Part shown: positions 1-11,603 of the stretch, piece after piece
Layout of the letters: each line of letters begins with the position of its first letter
Position numbering within the stretch: the first letter of the stretch is position 1
Origin: Actinomycetes bacterium
GTDB taxonomy: Bacteria > Actinomycetota > Acidimicrobiia > Acidimicrobiales > Palsa-688
Length of the DNA stretch: 62,066 bases
Assembly (NCBI GenBank): GCA_021838445.1
Contig: JAKCDU010000021.1
Span: 1 to 62,066 of the forward strand
Reading direction: 5' to 3'
Translations under genes and position numbers: made by a program
The notes under the pieces: model-generated
Databases searched by the model: none
Seen by the model: the letters and a program-made list of their open reading frames with translations, nothing else
What the model was told of the DNA's origin: nothing

Positions 1-50
1 CTCCTCCTCCTCCCCCCCTTCATCCGCCCCGCCCGCCGGCGCCGGCGCCG

Positions 51-425
51 ATGTCGAGGGAGGCCGGCGCCCGGCCGACGGTCGATCTGAGGTCGGGACC
101 GGCCTGGCCCCCCGCCCCCGAGACGGTCGGGGGGGACACCCCCACCGACCTGGGGCCGCGCCCTGAGGCTGGCGCCGACACACCCGTGTTCGTCGATCCC
201 GAGCCCTCCGAGTGGCCCGAACCCCCGTCGGCTCCGGAGCCGGTCTCGAACATCCATCAGCTGAGCCAACGGCGCCCGCGGTCCGGCCCGTCGTCATCCG
301 TGGCCTTCGGGCCGAGCCAGCAGCCCCGGTCGGCAGTCGGGCTGCCGGCGTGGGCGCTCTATTCCCTCGTTCTGGCCGGTCTGGTGGTGGTCGCCGCGGT
401 GCTTCTGGCGACCGGGGTCCTCTGA
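51..425 (+). CDS. Hypothetical protein with C-terminal membrane anchor (5' end possibly outside window)
   Basis: The product from the ATG at 51 is 124 residues. The first 95 or so are Pro/Gly/Glu-rich and look disordered, and a single hydrophobic helix lies at about residues 98-122, so it is probably a tail-anchored or single-pass membrane protein. The same frame is open to the left edge of the window, so the true start may lie upstream and this may be only the C-terminal part. It converges on mscL, with stop codons directly abutting. No family recognised. Confidence 0.5.
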   Translation: MSREAGARPTVDLRSGPAWPPAPETVGGDTPTDLGPRPEAGADTPVFVDPEPSEWPEPPSAPEPVSNIHQLSQRRPRSGPSSSVAFGPSQQPRSAVGLPAWALYSLVLAGLVVVAAVLLATGVL

Positions 426-857
426 CTAGGTAGTGACAGGCTCGATGTCGCTTCCGCAGTAGCGGCACTTGGTCGCGGCCAACGGCAGGTCGTCGGACAG
501 GCAGGCCGGGCAGGCCCGCACCGGATCGGGTGAACCGAACACCACCACACCCCGCTTGGCCGAGATGGACTTGTAGGGGATGACGATGACGAAGTAGATG
601 ACCGCCATGAAGATCACGAAGTAGATGATGGCGGAGATGAAGTTGCCGAAGTTGAGGAACGTCGAGCTATTGCCGCTGGCGCCCAGCTGCACTCCCAGGC
701 CGAGGGGGTGCTTGCCCTCGGCCCGGTTGACGAGAGGCGTGATGACGTTGTCGGTGAAGGACTTGATGAGTGTTGAGAAGGCCGTGGCCACAATTAGTCC
801 TATGGCGATGACCACCACGTCGCCCCGCAGAAGGAAATTCTTGAAACCTTTGAGCAT
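426..857 (-). CDS. mscL: Large-conductance mechanosensitive channel MscL with C-terminal zinc ribbon
   Basis: A 143-residue MscL that opens under membrane tension to release solutes during hypo-osmotic shock. The N-terminal amphipathic start (MLKGFKNFLLRG), TM1 at about 14-40 and TM2 at about 72-95 fit the family. The ATG at 857 is chosen over an upstream in-frame ATG at 914 because AGGGGA precedes it at good spacing and MscL begins with this sequence. Unusually, the cytoplasmic tail carries a CPxC...CxxC zinc ribbon (C116, C119, C131, C134) in place of the usual charged helix bundle. It lies 87 bp downstream of glnE on the same strand. Confidence 0.95.
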   Translation of the reverse strand: MLKGFKNFLLRGDVVVIAIGLIVATAFSTLIKSFTDNVITPLVNRAEGKHPLGLGVQLGASGNSSTFLNFGNFISAIIYFVIFMAVIYFVIVIPYKSISAKRGVVVFGSPDPVRACPACLSDDLPLAATKCRYCGSDIEPVTT

Positions 858-944
858 GGTGTGTTCCCCTTGTCGGCTGTCCGTCACCCGGAGTGGGCAC
901 CGGCCGCAGGCCAAGTTAGTGCCGTCCCGGCGACTGATCGGCTT

Positions 945-3689
945 TCAGGGTCGGGGTGGGGGACCGCCGGCCCCGTAGAACAGGCGCTCGGTGACCCCCC
1001 GGGCCCGTCGGGTCACCCGGGTGTACTCGTTGCGCAGAGCGCTGGGGCTGCGCCCCAGGCTGCGGGCCAGGGTCGACAGCACCGCTCCCGGAGCGGGCAG
1101 CGCCTCGGCCGGCAGGTCGCGGATGAGGAACAGCCGGTTGCGCGCCGCGGAGCAGAAGTTGTAGGCGTCGCGCAGGACGGCGGCGTCGGCGCGGCCCACC
1201 ACGCCCGAGCGGGTGAGCCGGTCGAGGGTCTCCATCGTCCCCGCTCCCGGTACCCGGTGCGCCAACTGGAGGAGCTGCACGGTCCATTCAACGTCGGAGG
1301 TCGAGCCCGGACCCAGTTTCAAATGGAATTTCGGGTCCTCGCCGGCGGGCACCCGCTCCTTCTCCATTCTCGCCTTGGTCCTGCGGATCTCCACGACATC
1401 GGCGTTACCGAACGGCCTCTGCAGCACGAAATGTCCGACCAGGTTCTCGAAAGCGGCCCCCACGTCCGCGTCGCCGGCGACGAACCGGCAGCGCAGCAGG
1501 GCCTGACGTTCCCATGGCGCGGCCCACCGCTCGAAGTAGGCCTCGTAAGCGGCCAGGCTGCGCGCCGGCGGCCCCTGACGACCCTCGGGGCGCAAATCCA
1601 GGTCGACCCGATAGGCGCCGGTTGAAGGTGACGAACCGCCGATCAGGCGGAGGAGAGCCAGGGCCGCGCCGTCGGCCTCCCGCTCGTCCTCGGCGGTGGC
1701 CGTAGAGGCGGTATCCCAGACCATGAGGAGGTCCAGGTCGCTCCCGTAGCCGATTTCCCGCCCACCCAGCCGGCCCATCCCGAACACCGCGAAAGGTACC
1801 TTGGGGGCGACCCGCTCGAGGGCGGCATGGATCACTGCGTCGGCCAGGTCCGACAGGGCCCCGCCGACACCCCCCAGGTCATCCAGGCCGAGGATGTCGC
1901 GGGCCGCGATGCGGAGCCGCTCGGCCTGGGCGAAATGGTGCAATCCCTGCTCGGTGGCGCCGTTACCGGACCGCCACGCGAGCGACCGGAGAGCCTGATC
2001 CTGGAGCTGGCGCGCCGGGCGTACCGCCGGGAACTCCCCCGAGGCCAGGCCCGCCAGGGAGTCGGGATGGTGCTGCAGGTCGCGGGCCAATCGCGGGCCG
2101 GTACCGAGCAGCAGGCAGAGCTGGCGGGCGGCGGTGGGTGATTCCCGGCAGACCGTGGTGAGCCGGTCACGCGATTGAGCTCCGCCGGCCAGGATGCGCA
2201 GACCGAGCAGGCCCTGGTCCGGATCGGCCGAGCCCGAGAGCCAGTCGAGCAGCAGGGGGAGCATCTGCTGCATCAGCTGGCTCATGCGACTGAAGCCCCG
2301 GGTCAGTTCCGAGACCGCCTGGGCGGTGCGGGCGGTGTCGGCGAAGCCGAAGGCGGCCAGGCGGTCGGCGACCGCGGCCTCCGACAGGACCGGGGGGGGA
2401 CCGGTCGGCGAAGCGCTGAAGGCCTCCAGGAGGGGGCGGAAGAAGAGCCTCTCGTGGATGGCCCGGGCGTTGCTGCGGTGACGGCGCAGCTCCTCGTCGA
2501 GTTGCTGCTCGGCGCTGCGGGTTCCCTCGGGCCGGTAGCCCATCACCAACGCCAGGTGCCGCCGGCGTTCGGCGGAGGTGGGCAGGGTGTGCGCCGGCTG
2601 CCCGGCGAAGAGCTGGAGGCGGTGCTCCAAACGTCTGAGGAAGCGGTAGGCCGAGGCCATGGCGTCGGCGTCCTCTGGCGCCACGTAACCTCCGGCGGCG
2701 AGCCCGTCCAGACCCTCGAGGGTGGCGGCCCGACGCAGGGTGTCGTCACTGCGACCGTGGACGAGCTGGAGCAGTTGGACCGAGAACTCGATGTCGCGAA
2801 TCCCGCCCGGGCCCCGCTTCAGCTCCCGCTCGGCCAGGTTGCGGCGGTGGAGATGCTGCTCGGAACGGGCCTTCAAGTGGCGCAGTTGGCGCAGCTCGTC
2901 GGCGCCGAAGGGGCGGCCCCAGACCGCTGCGGCGGCGGCCAGGGCGAAGCGCCGACCCAGGTCCGGCGGTCCGGCGACCGGTCGAGCTTTGAGCAGGGCC
3001 TGGAATTCCCACGGCTCGGCCCAGCGGGACCAGTAGGCGCGGTAGGAATCCAGGCTGCGGACGACGGCCCCGGCGCGGCCTTCGGGCCGAAGGTCGAGGT
3101 CCACGCGCCACGCCGTCCGAGCCAGTTCGAGCAGCGGTCTGGCGTCGGTGGATGCGTCACGGTGGGTCGGGTCGTCGTCGGCCACCAGCACCAGGTCTAC
3201 GTCGCTCGAGTAGTTGAGCTCGCGGGCGCCGAGCTTGCCGAGGGCCACTACGGCCAGGCCTTGCGCCGCCGGGGCGGATTCGCTCGCCTCGGCCAGCACG
3301 GCGTCGGCCACCTCCGACAGCGATCGTCCCACGGTCTCTATGCCGTCGAGCCCGAGGAGGTCCCGGGCCGCGACGCGCAGAACCCCGAGGTCGTGGATTC
3401 GCCGTACCCGCTCGTAGGGGTCCACCGCGTCGATCACGGGTACGACCGGGCCCGTCAGGTCGGCCAGCACGTCGAGGGCGGCGGGGTCGGTGGCGCAGAT
3501 CCGGGCCAGCCAGGGGCCCGCCCCGGTCACCGCGACCACCGCCGCTTCGAGGTCGCCGTCGGCATCCAGGCGGCCGGCGGCGTCCGCCCGGGCCGCCATG
3601 AACCACGAGAGGGAGCTGTGACCGGCGTCCCGGCTGTCCCCGGCGCCGGACCAGAAAGGCCCGCGGGCGGTGTCGGCCTCGGCGGTCAC
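945..3689 (-). CDS. glnE: Bifunctional glutamine synthetase adenylyltransferase / adenylyl-removing enzyme
   Basis: A 914-residue GlnE, which adenylylates and de-adenylylates glutamine synthetase in response to nitrogen status. Two nucleotidyltransferase domains are visible, each with an intact G-S/D-x-D active site: NYSSDVDLVLV near residue 160 (removing domain) and GYGSDLDLLMVWD near residue 650 (transferase domain). Each is followed by the conserved YRVDLDLRPEG-type segment and a helical GlnD-UR_UTase-like region. The GTG at 3689 is chosen because GGAGAA lies just upstream; a longer frame to 3851 would run into divergent nadE. Length is normal for the family. Confidence 0.96.
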   Translation of the reverse strand: MTAEADTARGPFWSGAGDSRDAGHSSLSWFMAARADAAGRLDADGDLEAAVVAVTGAGPWLARICATDPAALDVLADLTGPVVPVIDAVDPYERVRRIHDLGVLRVAARDLLGLDGIETVGRSLSEVADAVLAEASESAPAAQGLAVVALGKLGARELNYSSDVDLVLVADDDPTHRDASTDARPLLELARTAWRVDLDLRPEGRAGAVVRSLDSYRAYWSRWAEPWEFQALLKARPVAGPPDLGRRFALAAAAAVWGRPFGADELRQLRHLKARSEQHLHRRNLAERELKRGPGGIRDIEFSVQLLQLVHGRSDDTLRRAATLEGLDGLAAGGYVAPEDADAMASAYRFLRRLEHRLQLFAGQPAHTLPTSAERRRHLALVMGYRPEGTRSAEQQLDEELRRHRSNARAIHERLFFRPLLEAFSASPTGPPPVLSEAAVADRLAAFGFADTARTAQAVSELTRGFSRMSQLMQQMLPLLLDWLSGSADPDQGLLGLRILAGGAQSRDRLTTVCRESPTAARQLCLLLGTGPRLARDLQHHPDSLAGLASGEFPAVRPARQLQDQALRSLAWRSGNGATEQGLHHFAQAERLRIAARDILGLDDLGGVGGALSDLADAVIHAALERVAPKVPFAVFGMGRLGGREIGYGSDLDLLMVWDTASTATAEDEREADGAALALLRLIGGSSPSTGAYRVDLDLRPEGRQGPPARSLAAYEAYFERWAAPWERQALLRCRFVAGDADVGAAFENLVGHFVLQRPFGNADVVEIRRTKARMEKERVPAGEDPKFHLKLGPGSTSDVEWTVQLLQLAHRVPGAGTMETLDRLTRSGVVGRADAAVLRDAYNFCSAARNRLFLIRDLPAEALPAPGAVLSTLARSLGRSPSALRNEYTRVTRRARGVTERLFYGAGGPPPRP

Positions 3690-3753
3690 TTCTCCAGTGT
3701 GCCGCGCCCACCGTCGAGCCTGTAGGTGACGCCGCGCCCTACGCTCTGGTGGC

Positions 3754-5514
3754 GTGAGCCGCCTACGAGTCTCGCTGGCCCAGATCGACCCGGTGGTGGG
3801 CGATCTCGAAGGCAACGCCGAGCGCATCATCGAGGCCGTCCGCCGGGCCACCCAGGAGCGCGCCGACCTGGTCGTCTTCCCGGAGCTGGCCGTGACCGGT
3901 TATCCCCCCGAAGATCTCCTGCTGAAGCCCGGCTTCGTGGCCGACAACGTGGCGCTGATGGCCAAGATCGCGGCGGCCACCGAGGGTTGCGTGGCCGTGG
4001 TGGGATTCGTCGACGAGCAGGTCGACCTCTACAACGCCGCCGCGGTGTGCGCCCACGGCGAGGTGCGCGGCGTCTACCACAAGCAGATGCTGCCGAACTA
4101 CGGGGTGTTCGACGAGCAGCGCTACTTCGCCCGGGGGAGGGGCGCCACCCAGCTCTTCGGGGTGTCGGGCGTGCGGATCGGCATCTCCGTGTGCGAGGAC
4201 GCCTGGAGTCCGTCGGGTCCCATCGCCGCCCAGGCCGCGGCCGGCGCCGAGCTCATGGTCAACGTCAATGCTTCTCCCTACTCGGCCGGCCGGGTCGGTG
4301 AGCGGGAGCGCATGCTGGCCACCCGGGCGGCTGACGCCAGCTGCGGTCTCATCTACCTCAACTGCGTGGGCGGCCAGGACGAGCTCGTCTTCGACGGGGC
4401 CTCCATGGTCTTCGACGCCGAGGGGCATCTCGTCGCCTCCCTGCCCCAGTTCGAGGAGACCTTCGCCACTATCGACATCGAGGTGCGCCCGGTGTTCCGG
4501 AAGCGGCTGATCGACCCGAGGGGTCATCAGAGCACCACGCCCCTGCCGGTGACCGAGGTGATCCCCCCGAGGCCGCTCGATCCCGTGACCACCCCCGATC
4601 AGCTGGAGCCGGTGGCCGGCGCGGCCCGCGGGGAAACCTCGCGTCGCCCGACCCTGGCCCCCCGCCTGTCCCCGGACGCCGAGATCTACCGGGCTCTCGT
4701 GACCGGCACCAGGGACTACGTGCGCAAGAACGGTTTCAGCGACGTCGTCATCGGGCTGTCGGGGGGAATCGACTCGTCGCTCGTCGCTCTGGTGGCCGTC
4801 GACGCCCTCGGCCCCGAGCACGTCCACGGCGTGGCCATGCCGTCGCGCTATTCGAGCCCCGGCTCCGAGACCGACGCCTCGCGGCTGGCTGACAACCTCG
4901 GTATCGACCACCGCACGATTCCCATCGAGGCGGCCCACGCCGCGTTCCTGTCGGTCCTGGCGCCGAGCTTCGAGGGAAGTGCGCCCGGCCTCACCGAGGA
5001 GAACCTCCAGAGTCGGATCCGGGGGGTGATCCTCATGGCCCTCTCCAACAAGATGGACTGGTTGGTCCTGACCACCGGCAACAAGAGCGAAGCGGCCGTG
5101 GGGTACTCCACCCTCTACGGGGACACCGCCGGGGGCTTCGCAGTGATCAAAGACGTGGTCAAGACCACGGTCTACCGGCTCTGCCAGTGGCGCGACGCAG
5201 CCGCCCCCACGCCGCTCCTACCCCCGGATGTCCTCACCAAGCCCCCCTCCGCCGAGCTCCGCCCCGACCAGCGCGACGATCAGTCCCTCCCGCCCTACGA
5301 GGTGCTCGACCCCGTGCTGCTGGCCTACGTGGAGCACGACCTGACGGCCAGCGAGCTGATCGAGGCGGGCTACTCCGAGGAGCTGGTCCAAAGAGTCGTG
5401 CGCCTGGTGGATCTGGCCGAGTACAAGCGCCGCCAGACGCCCCCCGGCATCCGGGTGACCCCCAAGGCCTTCGGTCGCGACCGACGGATGCCGATCACCA
5501 ACGGGTACCGCTGA
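3754..5514 (+). CDS. nadE: Glutamine-dependent NAD+ synthetase
   Basis: A 586-residue two-domain enzyme that makes NAD+ from deamido-NAD+ using glutamine-derived ammonia. The N-terminal carbon-nitrogen hydrolase domain shows the Glu-Lys-Cys triad (E44 in FPELAVTGYPPE, K110, C147 in SVCEDAW). The C-terminal synthetase domain has the PP-loop SGGIDSS at 336-342 and the TGNKSE motif. The start is GTG, 64 bp from the divergent glnE start, so the two promoters share that gap. The pairing links nitrogen control with a glutamine-consuming enzyme only by position. Confidence 0.96.
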   Translation: MSRLRVSLAQIDPVVGDLEGNAERIIEAVRRATQERADLVVFPELAVTGYPPEDLLLKPGFVADNVALMAKIAAATEGCVAVVGFVDEQVDLYNAAAVCAHGEVRGVYHKQMLPNYGVFDEQRYFARGRGATQLFGVSGVRIGISVCEDAWSPSGPIAAQAAAGAELMVNVNASPYSAGRVGERERMLATRAADASCGLIYLNCVGGQDELVFDGASMVFDAEGHLVASLPQFEETFATIDIEVRPVFRKRLIDPRGHQSTTPLPVTEVIPPRPLDPVTTPDQLEPVAGAARGETSRRPTLAPRLSPDAEIYRALVTGTRDYVRKNGFSDVVIGLSGGIDSSLVALVAVDALGPEHVHGVAMPSRYSSPGSETDASRLADNLGIDHRTIPIEAAHAAFLSVLAPSFEGSAPGLTEENLQSRIRGVILMALSNKMDWLVLTTGNKSEAAVGYSTLYGDTAGGFAVIKDVVKTTVYRLCQWRDAAAPTPLLPPDVLTKPPSAELRPDQRDDQSLPPYEVLDPVLLAYVEHDLTASELIEAGYSEELVQRVVRLVDLAEYKRRQTPPGIRVTPKAFGRDRRMPITNGYR

Positions 5515-5558
5515 GAGCCCAATTCCGGCCGTCGCGGGGCCGGGAGTACCATCGCAAG

Positions 5559-6236
5559 GTGCCCCTTGCCCGTTCCGCTGAAGCAGTCGCCGGGGAAGGC
5601 CCCCCTCGGGCCGCCACGGTCCGACGGTCGCGTTCGCCGCGGGGCCAGGGCGAGCAGCTTCGCGAGGAGATCCTCCTGGCGGCCGAGCGCCTGCTCATCG
5701 AGACCAACGACGAGTCGGCGCTGTCCATCCGGGCCATCGCCAACGCCGTCGGAGTGACCCCACCGTCGATCTACCTGCACTTCTCCGACCGCAACGACCT
5801 GGTCTTCGCCGTATGCGAGCGCCAGGCCAAGGAGATCGACATGGTGATGGAGCGGGCCGCAGCCGAGGGCTCCGACCCGTGGGACCGGGTGCGGCGGCGA
5901 GGTCTGGCCTACCTGAGATGGGGTCTGGCCAATCCCGAGCACTACCGCATCCTGATGATGAGCCGTCCCGACGCCACGCCCGAGCGCTTCGTGGATCAGC
6001 GCCTCTCGGATGCCACCGGCCTCGAGGCGGTGGCCTCCGACATAGTCCTGGCCGCCGAGGCCGGGATCATCGAGGCGGTGGCCGACCCGCTGCGAGAGGC
6101 TGAGCTGTTCTGGATCATCATCCACGGGATGGTCTCGATGCTCGTAGCCAAACCCGAGTTCCCCTTCGGCGCCCCCGACGATCTCTTCGACGCCATGTTC
6201 GACCTGGTCCAGCGCGGCCTCATACCCCGTTCGTGA
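5559..6236 (+). CDS. TetR family transcriptional regulator
   Basis: A 225-residue regulator. An N-terminal helix-turn-helix (about residues 30-75, with LSIRAIANAVGVTPPSIYLHFSDRNDL) matches TetR closely, followed by a helical ligand-binding domain with the C-terminal pattern of the TetR_C_33/WHG type. The GTG at 5559 is chosen because the reading frame upstream lies inside nadE. It begins 44 bp after nadE on the same strand. Ligand unknown. It could regulate itself or the following helical protein gene. Confidence 0.9.
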   Translation: MPLARSAEAVAGEGPPRAATVRRSRSPRGQGEQLREEILLAAERLLIETNDESALSIRAIANAVGVTPPSIYLHFSDRNDLVFAVCERQAKEIDMVMERAAAEGSDPWDRVRRRGLAYLRWGLANPEHYRILMMSRPDATPERFVDQRLSDATGLEAVASDIVLAAEAGIIEAVADPLREAELFWIIIHGMVSMLVAKPEFPFGAPDDLFDAMFDLVQRGLIPRS

Positions 6237-6255
6237 TCGCCAGAGAGGCTCCCTG

Positions 6256-6807
6256 ATGGCCCAGACCCTCGCGGAGTCGGCCCGACGGGCCGGTTCTTAC
6301 CAGTGGAGCGAGTCGAGGCTGTTCGAGATCCTCGGCGGGTGGGTGACCTCCACGCCCGAGCCGGAGCTCAGACTGGTGTTGGACCGTCACAGCCGCCACG
6401 CCGCCTGGCGGGCGCGCGAGTGGTGGGACCGGTTGCCGGTGCTGGCCGACGTCGACCGCCCGGCGCGGTGTGCGCCGCCGGGCCCGATCGCGGCGGCCGC
6501 TGCCGACCGGTTGGCCGCGCTGGAGGGGAGCGGGCCCCGAGCGGCCGCCGCCTACCGGGTGATCCTGCCGCGCCTTTGGTCCTCCTACCACCGCTACGGG
6601 GAGGCGTTGGGGGCTTCGGGGCAGGTCGCCGACGGCTCGACCCTGCGCACCTTGGAGATCGTGGCCCGTGACGTCGCCGGCGACTGGCGGGAGGGCGAGC
6701 TGGTGTGCCAGCAGGTGCTGGTCGCGCCGGCGGTCATTCGGGCCGGCGCCGAGGCGGTCGGGGCCCTCGAGGAGTTTCTGGTGGGCGAGCAGCAGGCGGC
6801 GTCGTGA
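6256..6807 (+). CDS. Conserved helical protein, ferritin-like fold suspected
   Basis: A 183-residue protein with no family I can name with certainty. It is predicted to be almost wholly alpha-helical. It contains an N-terminal YQWSESRLFEILGGWV segment and a later SRHAAWRAREWWDRLP segment of the kind seen in ferritin-like actinobacterial hypotheticals, but a full set of metal ligands cannot be assigned. It starts 20 bp after the TetR gene (AGAGG upstream) and precedes the RsbV/RsbW-type pair, so it may be co-transcribed with either. Confidence 0.8.
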   Translation: MAQTLAESARRAGSYQWSESRLFEILGGWVTSTPEPELRLVLDRHSRHAAWRAREWWDRLPVLADVDRPARCAPPGPIAAAAADRLAALEGSGPRAAAAYRVILPRLWSSYHRYGEALGASGQVADGSTLRTLEIVARDVAGDWREGELVCQQVLVAPAVIRAGAEAVGALEEFLVGEQQAAS

Positions 6808-6900
6808 GCGGGAAGTATCGGCAACTTGGGGCGCGCTGAAGGCGCCGTCACGGGTAAGGTCAAGGGCAGCGGACCCGACACTGAGGGAGGAAGTACCCAC

Positions 6901-7242
6901 ATGGAGCTCGGCTTGCAGGTCGACGACAGCCGATCGCCGTTCACGGTTCTGTCGGTCAAGGGCGAGGTCGATGTGTACAGTGCGCCTCGCCTGCGGGAGA
7001 AGCTCGTCGAGCTGGTGAGCGAGGGTCACCGCCAGATCGTGGCCGACCTGGAGGGCGTCGACTTCCTCGACTCGACCGGGCTGGGAGTACTGGTCGGGGG
7101 ATTGAAGCGCCTCCGCAGCCACGACGGTGACCTCACGCTGGTGTGCACCCAGCCGCGGATTCTGAAGGTGTTCGAGATCACCGGGTTGACCACGGTGTTC
7201 CGCATAAGCGGCTCGATCGACGAAGCCACTTCGGCCAGCTAG
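6901..7242 (+). CDS. STAS-domain anti-sigma factor antagonist (RsbV/SpoIIAA type)
   Basis: A 113-residue single STAS domain. The segment [19 protein letters not shown] contains the serine normally phosphorylated by the partner kinase. The ATG at 6901 has a clear GGAGGA ribosome site; a longer in-frame start at 6826 lacks one. It lies 16 bp before an RsbW-like ATPase gene, the usual antagonist/kinase pairing of a partner switch. The target sigma factor is not next to it. Confidence 0.92.
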   Translation: MELGLQVDDSRSPFTVLSVKGEVDVYSAPRLREKLVELVSEGHRQIVADLEGVDFLDSTGLGVLVGGLKRLRSHDGDLTLVCTQPRILKVFEITGLTTVFRISGSIDEATSAS

Positions 7243-7258
7243 ACCGGGACTAGCCGTT

Positions 7259-7744
7259 ATGGCCGTGGAGAAGGCCCTCGAGCTCTCGGTGCCGGCCCGC
7301 GTCGAGTACATCGCGGTGGTGCGCCTGGTGGTCTCCTCTCTGGCCACGGCCCGTCGGGCCCTGGTCGACGACCGGGTGGACGACCTCAAGCTGGCTGTCT
7401 CCGAGGCCTGCACCAATGCCATCGAGGCCAACCGCGAGGCCGGCGTGGACCAACCCGTGGTGGTCAGCTGCTGGGAGGCTCCGGATCGCTTCGAGGTGTG
7501 TGTGACCGACCGGGGCCGGGGTTTCGATCCCGATGCCCTGCCCGAGCACCCACCGGTGACCGACCCCGACCGGCTCAACTTCGAGCGGGGGCTCGGGATT
7601 CCCCTGATCCGTTCCCTGGTCGACGAGGTCCGCTTCGAGTCGGGCGCCGACGGCACGTCGGTGTGGATGACTCTCTTCGGTGGGCCCGACTACGGCGATG
7701 AGACCTCCGAGATCGTCCGCGTGGTTATCGCCGAGCAGGAATAG
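7259..7744 (+). CDS. Anti-sigma factor serine kinase (RsbW/HATPase_c type)
   Basis: A 161-residue GHKL ATPase. The N box is visible as LKLAVSEACTNAIEAN, the G1 box as DRGRGFDP, and the G2/G3 region as RGLGIPLIRSLVDEV, ending in GTSVWMTLF. Such proteins bind a sigma factor and phosphorylate the STAS antagonist, here encoded immediately upstream. No SpoIIE-type phosphatase or cognate sigma-B gene lies in the window. Confidence 0.92.
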   Translation: MAVEKALELSVPARVEYIAVVRLVVSSLATARRALVDDRVDDLKLAVSEACTNAIEANREAGVDQPVVVSCWEAPDRFEVCVTDRGRGFDPDALPEHPPVTDPDRLNFERGLGIPLIRSLVDEVRFESGADGTSVWMTLFGGPDYGDETSEIVRVVIAEQE

Positions 7745-7809
7745 CCGGTCCTCGGCGGCCGCCGCATCGGGCTGGCCGCAAAGCCGACCTTTTGAGTAGG
7801 GTTTAGGTC

Positions 7810-8316
7810 ATGGCCGGCTGGTTCGATTTTCCCAATCCTGTCAACGAGACATCCGCCCGCGTCGTGGCATCGGGTGTGGTGGCCATGGCCGCGACCGCGG
7901 TTGTGGCCGATCAGCCCTGGGTGATGGTGCCGCTGGCCTATGGCTTCGCCGCCCGCGTCGCCACGGGCCCCCGTCTGAGCCCGCTCGGTCAGGTCGCCAC
8001 CAAGGTGATCGAGCCTCGTCTCCCCGGGTCCCGGCGCTACAGCCCGGGGCCGCCCAAGCGTTTCGCCCAAGGCATCGGGCTGGCCTTCAGCGCCACCGCC
8101 CTGGTGCTGCACTACGGCTTCAACCGGCCCCGGGCGGCCAAGGCGGTGCTGGGCGGCCTGCTCGCCGCGGCGTCGCTCGAAGCCGGCTTCGGTTACTGCC
8201 TGGGCTGCCGGGCCTTCGCCTTGGGTATGCGCGCCGGCGTGGTTCCCGAGAGGGTGTGTACCGAGTGCCAGGACATCTGGTCGCGCCGCGACGACCGGGT
8301 TCTCCAGAGCGCTTGA
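7810..8316 (+). CDS. DUF4395 membrane protein
   Basis: A 168-residue protein with the DUF4395 hallmarks: FPNPVNETSARVVA at the N terminus, two hydrophobic hairpins (about 22-50 and 95-135) and a late CLGC motif followed by CTEC. Members are membrane proteins often found near thiol-redox or metal genes; their function is not established. It lies just before the DtxR-type regulator, whose candidate operator begins 2 bp after its stop codon. Confidence 0.88.
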   Translation: MAGWFDFPNPVNETSARVVASGVVAMAATAVVADQPWVMVPLAYGFAARVATGPRLSPLGQVATKVIEPRLPGSRRYSPGPPKRFAQGIGLAFSATALVLHYGFNRPRAAKAVLGGLLAAASLEAGFGYCLGCRAFALGMRAGVVPERVCTECQDIWSRRDDRVLQSA

Positions 8317-8317
8317 C

Positions 8318-8334
8318 TTTTCGGCATACCAAAA
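8318..8334. promoter_or_regulatory. Candidate DtxR/MntR-type operator
   Basis: TTTTCGGCATACCAAAA is a T-rich/A-rich imperfect inverted repeat with a GGCATACC core. It resembles the TTTAGGxxxxCCTAAA layout of DtxR/MntR/SirR sites. It ends 23 bp before the start codon of the DtxR-family gene and stands out as AT-rich in a high-GC background. Autoregulation is inferred from position. Confidence 0.5.
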
Positions 8335-8357
8335 ACTAGCGTCGGCGCCGCAAAATC

Positions 8358-9105
8358 ATGGATGCGGCCCTGACGAAATCCGAACGCGAGACGTTGAAGG
8401 CCATCTGGCGGATCACGTCGCGGGCCCCGTCAGGAACCGACGAGCACCTCGGTGCCCGCACCGGTGATCTGGCCGCCTCACTCAACGTCACCCCGGGCAC
8501 CATGACCTCGACGGTCAAGAAGTTGGCCGACCGAGGTCTGGTCCTGCACGCTCCCTACCACGGGGTCGAGCTGACCGACGACGGCCGCCGCCTGGCCATG
8601 AGCGTGGTCCGCCGCCACCGCATCGTCGAACGTTTCCTCGCCGACATGCTGGGCTACAGCTGGTCGGAAGCCGACCGCCTGGCTCCCCTCTTCGAGCACT
8701 CCCTCCCCCAGGAGGTCGAGGATCGGCTCTACACCGCCCTCGACCGCCCGGCCACCTGCCCCCACGGGTTCCCGATCCCCGGCACCGGCAGCGAGGGGCT
8801 GCCCAACATGCCGCCTCTGTACGATCTCGGCCCGGGGGACCGGGCGGTGGTGGCCCTCCCCGGTTCCACCGACCCGGAGGTGGCCATGTTCCTCGAGGAG
8901 CTCGGCGTGCGCCCCGGAGTTGAGGTGGAGGTCAAAGAGAAGCATCCTTTCGACGGACCGCTGGTCGTGGCCGTCGACGGCCGCGACCGGACCCTGGGGG
9001 AGAAAGTGGCCCGCCAGATCCTCGTACGCCGGGTCAATGGCCGGGCTTTCGACCTGAACACCAACGAGCTCGATATGAAAAACCAAAGAAAGGATCCGTC
9101 TGGCG

Positions 9106-9122
<17 letters not shown>
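8358..9122 (+). CDS. DtxR/MntR family iron- or manganese-dependent repressor
   Basis: A 254-residue regulator with three parts: an N-terminal winged helix (about 8-75), the dimerisation/metal domain with RHRIVERFLADMLG, FEHSLPQEVEDRLY and CPHGFPIPG (His/Glu/Cys ligands), and a C-terminal FeoA/SH3-like domain (about 150-235). Family members repress metal-uptake genes when loaded with Fe2+ or Mn2+. Its 3' end overlaps the hppA start by 17 bp, so translation of the two is probably coupled. The specific metal cannot be decided from sequence. Confidence 0.92.
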
Positions 9123-11454
<2,332 letters not shown>

Positions 11455-11477
11455 TCCAGTTTCGCCGAGCGGTTAGG

Positions 11478-11507
11478 GATGGCCGGGCCCCTGCGGGCCC
11501 GGCCATC
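11478..11507 (+). terminator. Strong stem-loop downstream of hppA
   Basis: Arms GATGGCCGGGCCC and GGGCCCGGCCATC (13 bp, perfect) flank a CTGC loop, 24 bp after the hppA stop. There is no run of T after it, as is common for actinobacterial terminators. Confidence 0.7.
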
Positions 11508-11603
11508 TCCGTTGACGGCGGCCGGTCGCTATACCCTGTGCCCGGAGCGGCCCGGGCGCGCCCCCCGCCCGGCCCCTTTTTCCTCTATCAATTTGGAATC
11601 CCC

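Noticed and set aside
2175-3725. 516-codon frame opposite glnE
   Set aside because: It is antisense to glnE, Gly/Val/Glu/His-rich with no domains, and arises from the codon bias of glnE.
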